A DNA stretch of 52,775 bases from a virus, in the IMG/VR virus record IMGVR_UViG_3300032174_000008, positions 1 to 52,775 of that record; one strand, given 5' to 3'. This document shows, one piece after another, positions 22,525 to 32,347 of the stretch (positions are counted from its first letter, which is position 1; every line of letters begins with the position of its first letter). The notes below the pieces were generated by a model. The model searched no databases. It was not told the DNA's origin and saw only the letters and a program-made list of their open reading frames with translations. Position numbers and translations under genes: made by a program.

Positions 22525-23859
22525 CTACGCCCCCATGAGGCTCATTGCTGACAGGCTGATAAAATCGCCATTGCACTGCGCGGTAGCTGTACCCGCGTTC
22601 GTCTTCCATTGTATCTTGAAAGTCGTTGACACGCCCGCCGATAACCCGGTGACGATCACGCTGATTGAGATTGGAATATGCGCCGTGCTTGTCTGATCGT
22701 AACGCGCCAATCCGTTAGTTCCGCCCCACCGCACGCCGTTTACCGCAACGTCTACATTGACCGTAGCGCCGGTGGTCGTGATGGATGGAATTTGAACAGT
22801 TACCAGCGCCTTTGTACCAACCGGAACAATCGTCACAGCCAGGTTGGTGGTATCCATGTCTGTAAACGATGTGGAGGCAGTCGTATAATCCGCACCGTTG
22901 TTGAATTTGGCCTCGGCGTTGGTCAACCCTTTTTGGAAGATATAGCCCAGATTGTCAGCGTTGACGCGCGAAGCATCGACAAACGCGGGAATTAGACCGC
23001 TGCCCGATGTGGTAGACATGGCGTAGGCAAATGCGCCAATCGATCCAATCGGCCCGGTGAAACTTGCTTGTTTTGCTGTGCCGGATTGAACCAGAGCATT
23101 ACCGTTTGTTATGGCGTTGTTGGTATTTACCCACCCGATGCCTTTGACAAGTATCAGCCCGTTACGCGCCGATCCGATACGTCCCACCACAACCCCGGCC
23201 ACGTTCTGATCGGCTACCGTTGTGCTTGTCGTTACAGCCTGCTGTGCGGTTGTGTCCCATACCACCACGTCGCCAGTAACTAGCGTTTGCCCGCTGTTGT
23301 TGAGAACAGTCATGTACAACCCTTGCGGCATGGAGGCAGGCGTTGCGCGCGGGGTGATATTCGCAGTGGTAATCGTCGCCGCGCCATTGGCTACGGTGAC
23401 ATCGGCAAGCGGAATCTCCCACGTTACGCCTGCTGATTGGATGAGTGTCGGCGGCACTGGTGAGCCGGCGGGAGTGCCCTGGTTGACCTGGACGACGGCG
23501 GTTTGTGCCACGTAATCAAGGTGAATTACCACCGTGTCAATGCGGGTCAAACCGGAAACGTTCGCGCCGATAACCAGGTTGTTGATCGCCGTCGCCTCAA
23601 CAAAAGTGCCATTGACAACTGCCATTCCAGTTCCCACGTTTACGCTCATGTTCGGTGCAATGGCCTGGTACACGTCTAGCCCGAAACCAACGAGCAGCAG
23701 CGGCGGGGCCGATGATCGATTGGAGCCGAGGATAATTCCACTTTCAGCGCCAGTATTACGGTACAGTCCATCGAAAAACGCCGCGAATTGCGCCGCGCTG
23801 TACGGGCCTGCCGATCCGGGTGTTGTGCCCTGCCACGGGAACGAATTCAAAGGGGCCAT
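22525..23859 (-). CDS. Tail fibre / baseplate protein
   Basis: A 444-residue protein. The N-terminal part (~1-130) has the texture of tail-fibre/baseplate attachment regions: FFDGLYRNTGAESGIILG, then repeated VNVGTGMAVVNGTFV-type strands. The remainder is Ala/Thr/Val/Gly-rich beta, as in trimeric fibres. It follows the Dit and hub genes in the usual order. The C-terminal part would meet the host receptor. No chaperone or enzymatic domain seen. Confidence 0.7.
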   Translation of the reverse strand: MAPLNSFPWQGTTPGSAGPYSAAQFAAFFDGLYRNTGAESGIILGSNRSSAPPLLLVGFGLDVYQAIAPNMSVNVGTGMAVVNGTFVEATAINNLVIGANVSGLTRIDTVVIHLDYVAQTAVVQVNQGTPAGSPVPPTLIQSAGVTWEIPLADVTVANGAATITTANITPRATPASMPQGLYMTVLNNSGQTLVTGDVVVWDTTAQQAVTTSTTVADQNVAGVVVGRIGSARNGLILVKGIGWVNTNNAITNGNALVQSGTAKQASFTGPIGSIGAFAYAMSTTSGSGLIPAFVDASRVNADNLGYIFQKGLTNAEAKFNNGADYTTASTSFTDMDTTNLAVTIVPVGTKALVTVQIPSITTTGATVNVDVAVNGVRWGGTNGLARYDQTSTAHIPISISVIVTGLSAGVSTTFKIQWKTNAGTATAQCNGDFISLSAMSLMGA

Positions 23860-23869
23860 TGTTTAGCTT

Positions 23870-25078
23870 TCATATTGCAAACCATTGATTTTGATAACTG
23901 ATACTTGCCGACGAATTCGCGCCAAAACCGGGCATAACGATGTTGAACACGTTCACGCCGTTCGGCACTTCGGGGTTGCCGCGAATATTGAAGTCCACGA
24001 GGTCGGAGGTCGGTCCCAATTCGCTGAAGAAATCGTTCCCGTTCGCATCCGTGACCGACAATTGGCCCGGTGTTGTGTTGATTATCCGTGTCTGACCGTC
24101 AGCCAATGGCACGGACATCACGATATACACGCCGGTTGAAACGTTCAGGATCGTGCAAAACGTGTACCGTCCGGTCAGCGTGATGATCGGGTAGCCGTAC
24201 CATGAGCCGGGGTATGTGATTGTGCCGGTCATCAATATGCCATTTGTCCCGAACACAATCGGAAACGTGATCGGGAACACGAGATTTTGCTGTGCAGCAA
24301 CCGGGAACAACGTAACTTGAGTCGCCGGGTCAAACCAGATGGGATTGAACGCAGTGAAGTTCACTTCCTCATCCACATACCACCCAGACTCGCGTTGTGG
24401 ATCTTTGGGCAGCGACATACCGGGATCGGCCCGCACAATGATCGAGCGCTGGTTAGTCGTGCCGTTGCCGGAATACGGATACAGCGAAGAGTAGATCGCT
24501 GTTCCGATATTGTGACCCGTGGGTCCCACTTTGTTAACGAACCGTTGAACTAGGAGCGTGTTGGTTGTGTAATTGATGCCCGTAATAAGCATCTGTTCAA
24601 AATTGATTTGAATAAGTTGACCGACAAAAAAGCGCGGGGTACGGCCCCAGTAATCAACGCCGCTAGCATTGTTTACCACGAACGACGTTTGGCTAACGCC
24701 GATGTTCGGGCAAAAGTCGCCAGAATTCTGAATGACAAGCGGTTGACTGTCATCCGACCCGCCGCGAATAACGGTCAACGTCAGCGGTCCCAGCCGGTTG
24801 TGGCGGAGGAACTCATGCAGTGTGGCACGGTTTTGCCAGTACTGGGATCGGCTCTGCGCTTTGCTGTAGTGCAGCTGTAGCGTGATTGGGCGCTTTTGAA
24901 GTGTCCAACCAACTTCAGTCTCGCCATGTTGGCGGTAGCCCTGCTTAGTCGTCCACGTTACCGGCGGGGCGCCGAACCCTCCCCATGTCACAACCGATAT
25001 ATCCTGGTTGGGCATGGTCAACACAAGTCCATCGGCTGTGGTGAGGCTAAAGAAGTCGCCTATCTGTGAGCGCGTCAT
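23870..25078 (-). CDS. Distal tail (Dit-like) protein
   Basis: A 402-residue protein. The N-terminal part (~20-110: TWGGFGAPPVTWTTKQGYRQ, then VGWTLQKRPITLQLHY) follows the galectin-like pattern of Sipho_tail/Dit proteins, with the arm and a C-terminal extension after ~200. It overlaps the small gene 25078-25392. Its position between the hub and fibre genes fits the role of linking tail tube and baseplate. Confidence 0.7.
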   Translation of the reverse strand: MTRSQIGDFFSLTTADGLVLTMPNQDISVVTWGGFGAPPVTWTTKQGYRQHGETEVGWTLQKRPITLQLHYSKAQSRSQYWQNRATLHEFLRHNRLGPLTLTVIRGGSDDSQPLVIQNSGDFCPNIGVSQTSFVVNNASGVDYWGRTPRFFVGQLIQINFEQMLITGINYTTNTLLVQRFVNKVGPTGHNIGTAIYSSLYPYSGNGTTNQRSIIVRADPGMSLPKDPQRESGWYVDEEVNFTAFNPIWFDPATQVTLFPVAAQQNLVFPITFPIVFGTNGILMTGTITYPGSWYGYPIITLTGRYTFCTILNVSTGVYIVMSVPLADGQTRIINTTPGQLSVTDANGNDFFSELGPTSDLVDFNIRGNPEVPNGVNVFNIVMPGFGANSSASISYQNQWFAI

Positions 25079-25392
25079 CAGTTGACCGCCTGAGCATCGT
25101 CAGTAATTCTAAGCCAATGAGATGTTGCCGGGTTCCAGTAGGCAATCACGCCGGTTCCATGTCCAGCCGATTCGCCGATCTTGCGCCCGTCAATCACCCA
25201 GTACAGATCACCGCCCGTGTTGTTTGTCGTGGGCAGGTTGGCGAGCAACAGGTTTTGAACGCCGCCCGCAACTTCAGCCCGTTCGCGCGCGGTGTTGACG
25301 AGGGTTACATTTGCTTTGAGTGCCCGTATCTCAGACTTGAGCTTTTGCCACATTAATTCTTCGAGTGAAGGCAAGTTGCTGTTTTCTGGCAT
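25078..25392 (-). CDS. Small tail protein
   Basis: A 104-residue protein between the Dit-like and hub genes, overlapping both by a base or a stop. Helical start, then a Tyr/Trp-rich C-terminal half (GDLYWVIDGRK). Unknown, presumably a minor tail component. Confidence 0.6.
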   Translation of the reverse strand: MPENSNLPSLEELMWQKLKSEIRALKANVTLVNTARERAEVAGGVQNLLLANLPTTNNTGGDLYWVIDGRKIGESAGHGTGVIAYWNPATSHWLRITDDAQAVN

Positions 25393-26516
25393 TAGATTAT
25401 TGACACCGTGGTTTGTATGGTCTCACCCTGCTGTGAGATAAAGGCCTCAATTCCAGTGATTCTCAAATCGGCACTGTATCCCGCATACGAGACCGAGATT
25501 AGATCTCCGAGAAAATAATCTTGCTGGTACAAATTGCCGGGTTCTGTCCCTAATCCTTTAAACGTAAAACTCGGTGCATACCCATTCTTCTTGAGGCTTG
25601 CGCGCGCCGCCGTCAACAAGCCCGTTGCATCGCCCTTCTGTACGTTTGTGCTCGTGTCCGTGTACTCGATGTAATTGAATGGGCTGTCTAATGCACTGTC
25701 AGCAGCCGAGATGAGAAACTCGCGGTTCACGTCCTGCCCCTGACCAAGCGCGTACACGACGTTTTTTTCAGCTTTGCGATCCTGTAGCAAGTTCGGGTCG
25801 CTCAGATTGCCGCGTTGCGGATTGAGTAGCACGAACGGCCCCCACGGGTAATGTGTGCTTTGCCGTCTGTCCGTGCCAATGGTTGCGATGTCAAGCTCCA
25901 TTGCCGCGCCGGTTGTGCGTTGGATGTTGAAGTCCACGCCGCCGCGCGCCGTCGCGTCCTGAAACGTCTTGTACAGGTCATCGAACCGCAACCGATAACC
26001 GACCCCCAGTCCGACGCCCAACGGCACTGGAATAGATAACCCTGGACACTGACGGGCGATTGACGCACCCGGCCCCAGATTGTAATTGGCGTAATGCCAT
26101 AACACCATGTCAGCCGGGCCGGCTTGCGTGCTGTATCCACCCGCCGCGCTGGGATCATCGAATGGATTGACCACCCGCCGCGCTACGAGGTGGTTCAGGT
26201 GCAACCCGCCGATGACAAGGTTTTCAATGTTCGTTTGTCTGTAAACGTTGAAGTATCGCGCAAAATAGTAATCCTCTACTGCCAACAATCCAGTAACCGG
26301 GCTTGTGCGCATTACCTGTATGATGCTGTCCAGTTTGAAAGCTGACGCGGTTTCTGGCGTATACGGCAACGTTATCGTAATTACACCCACGTCGTTAAGA
26401 ATGCGTGAATAGCGGAGATCGAAGAATGTCACGCTATCGAAAACAGCGCTCGTCAACCCGGTGACCGGATCGGTCACGACGACTTGAAACGCGGGTTGAG
26501 TAAACGCTACAGGCAT
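25392..26516 (-). CDS. Tail hub protein, ReqiPepy6 Gp37-like
   Basis: A 374-residue protein matching the pattern of the Siphovirus Gp37-like family: VTFFDLRYSRILNDVGVITI early, then GGLHLNHLVARRVV and DYFLGDLISVSYAGYSADLR near the end. These proteins form the tail hub at the tip of siphovirus tails. Located directly after the tape measure. It sits in the same position as Tal in other phages. Confidence 0.75.
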   Translation of the reverse strand: MPVAFTQPAFQVVVTDPVTGLTSAVFDSVTFFDLRYSRILNDVGVITITLPYTPETASAFKLDSIIQVMRTSPVTGLLAVEDYYFARYFNVYRQTNIENLVIGGLHLNHLVARRVVNPFDDPSAAGGYSTQAGPADMVLWHYANYNLGPGASIARQCPGLSIPVPLGVGLGVGYRLRFDDLYKTFQDATARGGVDFNIQRTTGAAMELDIATIGTDRRQSTHYPWGPFVLLNPQRGNLSDPNLLQDRKAEKNVVYALGQGQDVNREFLISAADSALDSPFNYIEYTDTSTNVQKGDATGLLTAARASLKKNGYAPSFTFKGLGTEPGNLYQQDYFLGDLISVSYAGYSADLRITGIEAFISQQGETIQTTVSII

Positions 26517-29495
26517 TTAATATCCTGAAACCGCCTGTAAAAACGCAAACTTGCGCACGGCGTCTTGTGCCCCTTCGACCCCATTAAACGTGATCGATTG
26601 CTGTGAGGAGTTATACGTGTTGGTGTAGTTCGCGCCGGTCGGACGGGTGAGTATGCTGGTTAGACGGTCGATTGCAGTAACGAATTGTGCAGGAAACACA
26701 CCTATCGGCGACGCTGAACCTATCAACTCCGGCCCACGTTCGCCAACACGCAGCAACCCGCCGCCGAACATACCGCCGGACGCCGCGCCTGCAATCGTCG
26801 GATACGGTATATGCGTAAATGACGATACTGCGAAAATTGGCGTAACCGCTGGCCCGCCGCCAGGTATGATCGTTCGGGCTTGGTTGTAAATGGCAATTGC
26901 GGTGTTAATCGTCGAAATCACCTGATTGATAAACGTACTGATCCCGGTCAATACCCCGTTTAGTGCATCGATAATCGGATCGACGAACGTCTTGATTAGC
27001 GACGTGCCCAGCGCCTTAAGCGCCCCCGCTGCCTTATCTGGCAACCCGCCGAGGAAGGTCATCACTTGGTGAAAAACGCCGGGTAAAGTGTTGGGGTTCG
27101 ATTCGTCCCCGTTAAGAAAATCCCATACACTACCGATCAGGTTCTGAATTTTGGTAATGAACGGCTGCACTAGAGAAGCGTCAATATTCGCGCCCAACGT
27201 CGCCAGTGCCGCCGGTAGGTCGGTTGATGCGAAGTTGGCGAGCTTTGTCCAGATTGATTTCGGGTTACCAGGAAGAAGAAACTGTACAACCTCCTGCACC
27301 TTATCTCCGAACGGCCCGACCAAATTGGTTTCAAGATTTGCCCCGAAATCGGCAAACGCCCCCGGCAACTTGCCAAGAAACACCTGTATACTGTTGGGAC
27401 CGCCATCGAATAGACCGTTCAGCGCTTTACCAATGTCAGCTACCTTATCTTTGAAAGGCTGAACCAACGCTTTATCCAGTTGCGCGCCAATGTTTCCAAC
27501 TGCGCCGCTAATACGATTACCCGCCGCCTTTAATTGCGATTCGTTGGCCGCAAACATTGCCGATCCTGTATCTCCTGCCGCGCCGGTGAACCCTTCCTGA
27601 TAGGACTGCTGTAAATCGATCCCGGCTTGCTGTGCAGCGGTTTGTTGATCAGGGGTAGGCGTCAGGTCAGGCACACCGCCGCCATCCGTACCAGGAGCCG
27701 CCCCCTTGCCGCCTTTTGGTTTCGGCGGTGCTTTTGCGACTGGCTGCTTAGTGGTCAATGAGGCGGCTTGCTGTAGCATTGCCTGTTGCGTAAGCAGTGC
27801 ATCACGTTGCGCCGATTGCTGAAGTTTCGCTAGTCCCAATTGAATTTCAGCGTTATCAACGACGATTTGCTGTTGATCGGCATAGTCGGTAAGCGCTTGT
27901 TTTTGAGCATCTAACGCCTTTATCTGATCGGCGGCTGTCGTGCTTCCCCTTGCCAGTGCCGATTGTGCCAACGCGATTTGTCGATCAATGGCGTCAAGTG
28001 CCGGTTTCGTGACGGCGGTAATGTCATCAAAGTGATTTTTAACGAGGTCAAGTTGTTCCTGAAACGGCGCAATCGCATCATCCAACGCCAATAGTTTTGA
28101 CTTGACCTGCTCAAGACTCATACTGGCAACCGTGCCCATTGCCGCGTTGACATCAGCCGCAACCTGCTTAACTGGCTCAAGACTGACGCCGGTAAAGCCT
28201 TCCATCCATGCCAGCATGACGTTCGCGCCGCCTTGATCGATGTTGTGAAGTGGCCCTAATGGAGGCGGTGATAGACCGCTAAGGAAGTCGGCAATGAAGT
28301 TCGCTATACCGATCACTGCGGGGAAAATGTAAGTATTCGCCGCGTAAGTGATACCGCCCGCCAATGCACCAAGTGCCCTAGCGCCGCCCTCAAAGAAGTT
28401 TTTAGCCAGCGTGCTGATGTCTTGTGCTACTATCTCCATAGCTGTTTTTACGTTTTTAATCGTGTCGGCTGCCTTTTGCCCTCCAGATACCATATTCGAC
28501 ATGCCGCCCGTTATCAGATTGGCGATAGCCTCAATGTACGGAGAAATGCTGCTTATCGCATCCCCGATAACGGTCACAATGGTATTTATCTGGTCTAGGA
28601 TAGCCCCAAAAATCGGCTGTATCGCTTTTGATAAATCGTCAAATATATTGGTTATGGTTGTGCCAATCTGCTGCATTTTCGTTGCGTTCGACTCTTGCGC
28701 GTTGCCAAGTTCGTCAGTCACCTGCTTACCCGCCGCCAACGTCGCATTGAGTAGCGCCTGTTCCTGATCGGCTTTGGTCATTGACTTTACGCTGATGTCC
28801 ATCGACTTCGCGTAATCGTCGTATGCCTTTTTCTGATCAACGATAATGCCAATGGCGGCCAGCCCGCGTGTTTGCCCGCGTTTAATCGCTTCGGTGATCC
28901 GGTCGAATACGCTAACCGTATCCTGTCCGGTTGCCAGCGCAATCGTTCTGGCGATCTGCATCATCTGGGGTAAATCTTGCCCGAATGACTTTTGCAGTTC
29001 AGCGTTCACGCCCAGCAGCGCGTTGTTACTGATGGTCATCAGTTGAATGTCGTCAATCGTGCCTTGCGAGGCTGTGTGCAGTTGGCTCAGCAACGTATCA
29101 GCCGTAACACCCGCCGCTGCTGTCAGGTGAGCGAACCCGTTTTCAATATCTGAGAAACCGGCGCCGCGTTCAGCTAGCGCAAAGAACGCCGCTAATGCTG
29201 CAATCGCCACGCCGATAGGGATCGCAATCTCGGCTATCTGCGCGCCGGTCATGCCAAACGCCGGGCCGAGATTGGTGATTGCGGATTGAGCTTGACCAAT
29301 TTGGGGAACAAATTGCTTGAGGGTATTCGCCGCACCCTGGAGGGACTGATCCATTGCGCCGACGTTGGTTGCCGCGCCTTTGATGCCTTGTCCAGCGGCG
29401 TTAGTCTGGCTGACCATCTGCTGGAGCGCGGTTTGGTATTGCGCCGCGCCCTGCACCACAGCGGCCACGCCGATTTTTGGAAAGTTACCGGGCAT
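26517..29495 (-). CDS. Tail tape measure protein
   Basis: A 992-residue protein, the longest in the genome: Gly/Ala-rich helical repeats, long coiled-coil stretches, several hydrophobic segments (e.g. ~92-107, ~305-345) and a low-complexity Pro/Lys-rich region around 600. This is typical of tape measures, which set tail length; at about 1.5 angstrom per residue the tail would be roughly 150 nm. Its gene follows the chaperone frameshift, overlapping by 11 bases. No peptidase or transglycosylase domain recognised. Confidence 0.9.
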   Translation of the reverse strand: MPGNFPKIGVAAVVQGAAQYQTALQQMVSQTNAAGQGIKGAATNVGAMDQSLQGAANTLKQFVPQIGQAQSAITNLGPAFGMTGAQIAEIAIPIGVAIAALAAFFALAERGAGFSDIENGFAHLTAAAGVTADTLLSQLHTASQGTIDDIQLMTISNNALLGVNAELQKSFGQDLPQMMQIARTIALATGQDTVSVFDRITEAIKRGQTRGLAAIGIIVDQKKAYDDYAKSMDISVKSMTKADQEQALLNATLAAGKQVTDELGNAQESNATKMQQIGTTITNIFDDLSKAIQPIFGAILDQINTIVTVIGDAISSISPYIEAIANLITGGMSNMVSGGQKAADTIKNVKTAMEIVAQDISTLAKNFFEGGARALGALAGGITYAANTYIFPAVIGIANFIADFLSGLSPPPLGPLHNIDQGGANVMLAWMEGFTGVSLEPVKQVAADVNAAMGTVASMSLEQVKSKLLALDDAIAPFQEQLDLVKNHFDDITAVTKPALDAIDRQIALAQSALARGSTTAADQIKALDAQKQALTDYADQQQIVVDNAEIQLGLAKLQQSAQRDALLTQQAMLQQAASLTTKQPVAKAPPKPKGGKGAAPGTDGGGVPDLTPTPDQQTAAQQAGIDLQQSYQEGFTGAAGDTGSAMFAANESQLKAAGNRISGAVGNIGAQLDKALVQPFKDKVADIGKALNGLFDGGPNSIQVFLGKLPGAFADFGANLETNLVGPFGDKVQEVVQFLLPGNPKSIWTKLANFASTDLPAALATLGANIDASLVQPFITKIQNLIGSVWDFLNGDESNPNTLPGVFHQVMTFLGGLPDKAAGALKALGTSLIKTFVDPIIDALNGVLTGISTFINQVISTINTAIAIYNQARTIIPGGGPAVTPIFAVSSFTHIPYPTIAGAASGGMFGGGLLRVGERGPELIGSASPIGVFPAQFVTAIDRLTSILTRPTGANYTNTYNSSQQSITFNGVEGAQDAVRKFAFLQAVSGY

Positions 29496-29760
29496 GTTGG
29501 GCTTTCCTTGCGGAGGCCTCGGCGTACACGGCTGAAATCAGCGTCTTAGCACGGAAAGCGGCGATCACATCGGCTTTGCTTAATTGAAGTGTATCTGATG
29601 TTATCCAGTCCGATGTGCCGGGCATTCTGTCCCATTCCTCAACGCTGATATGTAACTCTGACCTGGCCTCTAACTCCTCCAACACGCCCCGATGGATGAT
29701 ATTGATCGGCGGATCGGGCAACCGAAACAGATCGATGTCTTCACCGTTCGCCGTTATCTG
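29485..29760 (-). CDS. Frameshifted C-terminal part of tail chaperone (gpGT-type)
   Basis: 91-residue extension read only after a +1 slip from the upstream gene. Slip site: TTT at 29764-29762 with C at 29761, so Phe-tRNA can move from UUU to UUC and go on with CAG. Downstream the frame stays open to 29485, giving a fused protein of about 265 residues. A stand-alone start exists at 29844 but has no SD and would add an Arg-rich unlikely N-terminus. Such G/GT pairs before a tape measure are the rule in siphoviruses, but are more often -1 than +1. Confidence 0.7.
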   Translation of the reverse strand, partial: QITANGEDIDLFRLPDPPINIIHRGVLEELEARSELHISVEEWDRMPGTSDWITSDTLQLSKADVIAAFRAKTLISAVYAEASARKAQHAR

Positions 29761-30283
29761 GAAACGCGCCCATCGCTTGCGAGATCGCTTCCTCCGTTGG
29801 CGTGTTCTGCGAGTTAATCGCCTCAACAAGGGACGCAATCTCATCGGCTGAAATGAGCGAAGTCAGGTAGTAGTACCGCAATTCGTTTTCCGTAGCATCG
29901 GGATATTCGCTGCGATACTGATCCTGAAACTCGGCTGGCACTTCGAGTTCCACGCCATTGCCCAGACAGTACACCGTCGCGCGCATTTGGTTAGATTGCA
30001 ACCATTCCGTCTTTTGTTCGATGTACGCCGGGTCATTCGGATTGGCCTCAGTGCCGATGTGCCCTTCACCGTAGCTGACGACGGTTTGCGGGATCATCGG
30101 CTTACCGCGATTGTCGGACAACATGCGCTGCACCATGCCGCTTGATATGCGCTTGAGCGTGAACGTAAAACCGCCCTGACTTGTCCAGGTGCGTTGTACG
30201 GCGTTGATGCCCGGCTTATTGCCGTTTGCGCCGGGCTTGCGGATGGGAGCGACTTTAACCGCGTCAACCATTCGTGGCCTCAT
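29741..30283 (-). CDS. Tail assembly chaperone (gpG-type)
   Basis: A 180-residue protein. Position (after the tail tube, before the tape measure) and pairing with an overlapping +1-shifted frame identify it. The sequence itself is acidic, helical at the C-terminus, with no recognised domain. It overlaps the 82-residue gene at its start by 20 bases. The unshifted protein would be in excess over the shifted form; the ratio normally matters for tail assembly. Confidence 0.72.
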   Translation of the reverse strand: MRPRMVDAVKVAPIRKPGANGNKPGINAVQRTWTSQGGFTFTLKRISSGMVQRMLSDNRGKPMIPQTVVSYGEGHIGTEANPNDPAYIEQKTEWLQSNQMRATVYCLGNGVELEVPAEFQDQYRSEYPDATENELRYYYLTSLISADEIASLVEAINSQNTPTEEAISQAMGAFPDNGER

Positions 30284-30512
30284 CAGCGGGCGTGAAGTCC
30301 ACGTAGTACGATTTGTCCAGTTCGAACTGCGTGTAGGCGTCAGGATTCAAAATCTGAATATTGATGTTTCCGGTCGGGGTTGTCCCGAAGAAAGCCTTGT
30401 TTTCGGCACTGTCGTTTACAACCGGGTGCATTTCGATTGCCACTATCTGCTTGCCGGTTGACCACTTACGATACGTAATCTGATCAACCGTGAATTTAGC
30501 CCGTACTGCCAT
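30264..30512 (-). CDS. Small tail-region protein
   Basis: An 82-residue beta-rich protein (FTVDQITYRKW, VAIEMHPV) between tail tube and chaperone. No family recognised. Overlaps the chaperone gene start. Confidence 0.65.
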   Translation of the reverse strand: MAVRAKFTVDQITYRKWSTGKQIVAIEMHPVVNDSAENKAFFGTTPTGNINIQILNPDAYTQFELDKSYYVDFTPADEATNG

Positions 30513-30523
30513 TCAGCCTCCTG

Positions 30524-32035
30524 TTAGTTCGGATTCCTTGCCAACGCCATGTACCCAACACCGCCCGCCGTCTTACGCCCAACGGATAGACAAGTATTGG
30601 CCCCGCATGGTGCTAACACGTCAACACGCGCCGGAGCGCCCGGCAAAATGCCAATTTCGCTTGACGGGCTGTAACGCCACGAATTGCCGCCATCGACCGT
30701 GCGGTATACGCGCGCCGCGCCCGCGACTTCGGTTGCCAGATAGCCGACGTTCTCGTCGAACATCTGCAAATCGTCGATGGTCGTGATCCCGCTGTCCAGT
30801 GTGATCCGCGTCCAGCTTGACCCGCTGTTGGTCGTGTACCACAACTGCCCGTTGCCGGTTGCGACAAACCACGTAATCGCGCTCACACACCACACGGCGC
30901 TGAGGTTCTGACCAACAAGCGGTCCCGTAACCAGCGCCCACGAATTGCCCTCGTTGATGCTCACCAAAACGCCGTTGTTGTTCTGAACCGCCACAATCGT
31001 GCGCCCGTAGTAGTGAATATCGTTGATGTCCTGAGCGGAGAGTGAGCCATCCTGAACCACCGATACTGCCGCGCCAACCGAAGTCAGGCTGTAGATAACG
31101 CCGCCTTGTGCGCCGATAAAGCACGAGTTCGGATTACGCGTAACGATGCAGCGCGGCGATTTGCCAACGGTGAACCCGGTTGTGATCTGTGTCCAGTTGA
31201 CGGTTCCGACTTGAATGTCGGTGAACTTCGCAAAGTGATACGCGCCCTGGAGATTGCTTACCACGATGCAGTACAAGCCCATCGGGGCCATACGCGACGC
31301 GCTCAACCCGCCGAGTGTCGGGATGTCGATCCCGGCCCACGTGTACCCGCCGTCTGACGCGTACAGCAGTTGACTGGACAAGCCCGGCGATCCGGCGTTG
31401 GCTATTTGCAACGCATACGCTTTCTGACAGCCGTCTGAGGCAGGTCCGCAATCGCCGCACTGGATTTGATCGTAGAAAAACGCGTCAACGATTTCAGCCA
31501 GCGTGATAACCGACCCAACTTGCTCGAAAACCATCGGCAACACGACAGTCATCGATTCGGCGCTGAAATCGCCGTTAATATCGACAATCGCGTTCTTTGA
31601 TGCTTCCAACGGATTGAACAGCGAAAAGCCGAACTTCTCCAACCGCGTGCGTCCCAAGATGATCTGGCTGTCCCATTGATCTGGCTGATCGGGCCGTGCG
31701 CAATTCGAGTTGATTACCTTGAGATTGAAATCGCAGCCGCGCGCCCGCAAACTCTCCCAGCGATCAGACAGAAAACGGTTAGCGTGCTGAATGAAACCGG
31801 ACGTAATCAGCGCCGGGGATGCAATGATCGCGTCCACGATGTCCCAGCGGTTGCGTACGTCGCTTGACGGTATCCAAACCGGCGTCTTCTTGCCCAGGTC
31901 TTGATCGGTTTTCTGCAATTCGACCAAGCCTTGATAGTTGTACGATACGCCGGGATTGGCGTAACCTTCCTGAAGCCAAACACGGCTTTTGCCAGCCTGT
32001 AATAGGCTTGGATCGTTTATCTGACCGACTGCCAT
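30524..32035 (-). CDS. Major tail tube protein fused to a beta-propeller
   Basis: A 503-residue protein, far longer than usual tube proteins. Residues ~1-190 look like the tube domain (IINSNCARPDQPDQW...RLEKFGF, then SFDSESMTVVLP-type strands). A Cys-rich link (CGDCGPASDGC) follows. From ~205 to the end there are repeats of about 40-45 residues with S.GG.TW, N.GNSW, S.GSSW and DGGNSW motifs, the pattern of BNR/Ycf48-like propeller blades. The propeller would decorate the tail outside. ATG 32035 has AAGGAG. Tube assignment rests on position (between completion proteins and chaperone), the propeller on visible repeats. Confidence 0.72.
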   Translation of the reverse strand: MAVGQINDPSLLQAGKSRVWLQEGYANPGVSYNYQGLVELQKTDQDLGKKTPVWIPSSDVRNRWDIVDAIIASPALITSGFIQHANRFLSDRWESLRARGCDFNLKVINSNCARPDQPDQWDSQIILGRTRLEKFGFSLFNPLEASKNAIVDINGDFSAESMTVVLPMVFEQVGSVITLAEIVDAFFYDQIQCGDCGPASDGCQKAYALQIANAGSPGLSSQLLYASDGGYTWAGIDIPTLGGLSASRMAPMGLYCIVVSNLQGAYHFAKFTDIQVGTVNWTQITTGFTVGKSPRCIVTRNPNSCFIGAQGGVIYSLTSVGAAVSVVQDGSLSAQDINDIHYYGRTIVAVQNNNGVLVSINEGNSWALVTGPLVGQNLSAVWCVSAITWFVATGNGQLWYTTNSGSSWTRITLDSGITTIDDLQMFDENVGYLATEVAGAARVYRTVDGGNSWRYSPSSEIGILPGAPARVDVLAPCGANTCLSVGRKTAGGVGYMALARNPN

Positions 32036-32047
32036 TAATAGCGCTCC

Positions 32048-32347
32048 TTAATCCAACATTGAACGGGCTAAACTGATGATACTCAAGGCGTCCTCACGCA
32101 CACAATCAAGCACAGCGTCCCGCGTCAATTCATGGCCACCAGGACGTAGAAAATCTCGCGGCTCAACGAGTCCGCGCGAAAATAACGCGCTGCTCAATTG
32201 TGCCACGAAATCAGGCGGGGCGTGCTCGTACAGGTGGTCTAGGTTGAGCGACAAGGGTACGCCCTCCTCAGGATTGGCGTCATCGTGTGGCAAGAGGACA
32301 CGGCGCATAATACCGCGCTCGTCACGGAAGTCTTTGGTGACGGTCAT
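32048..32347 (-). CDS. Head-tail joining candidate
   Basis: A 99-residue protein of unknown family: a charged N-terminus, then helices (HAPPDFVAQLSSALF...), in the place where tail-terminator or head-closure genes sit. Coupled by overlap with the upstream gene (ATGA). Confidence 0.58.
   Translation of the reverse strand: MTVTKDFRDERGIMRRVLLPHDDANPEEGVPLSLNLDHLYEHAPPDFVAQLSSALFSRGLVEPRDFLRPGGHELTRDAVLDCVREDALSIISLARSMLD

Noticed and set aside
29761-29844. Independent start at 29844 for the second chaperone frame
   Set aside because: No SD, and the added N-terminus is Arg-rich shadow of the first frame; the +1 slip joins the two sensibly.
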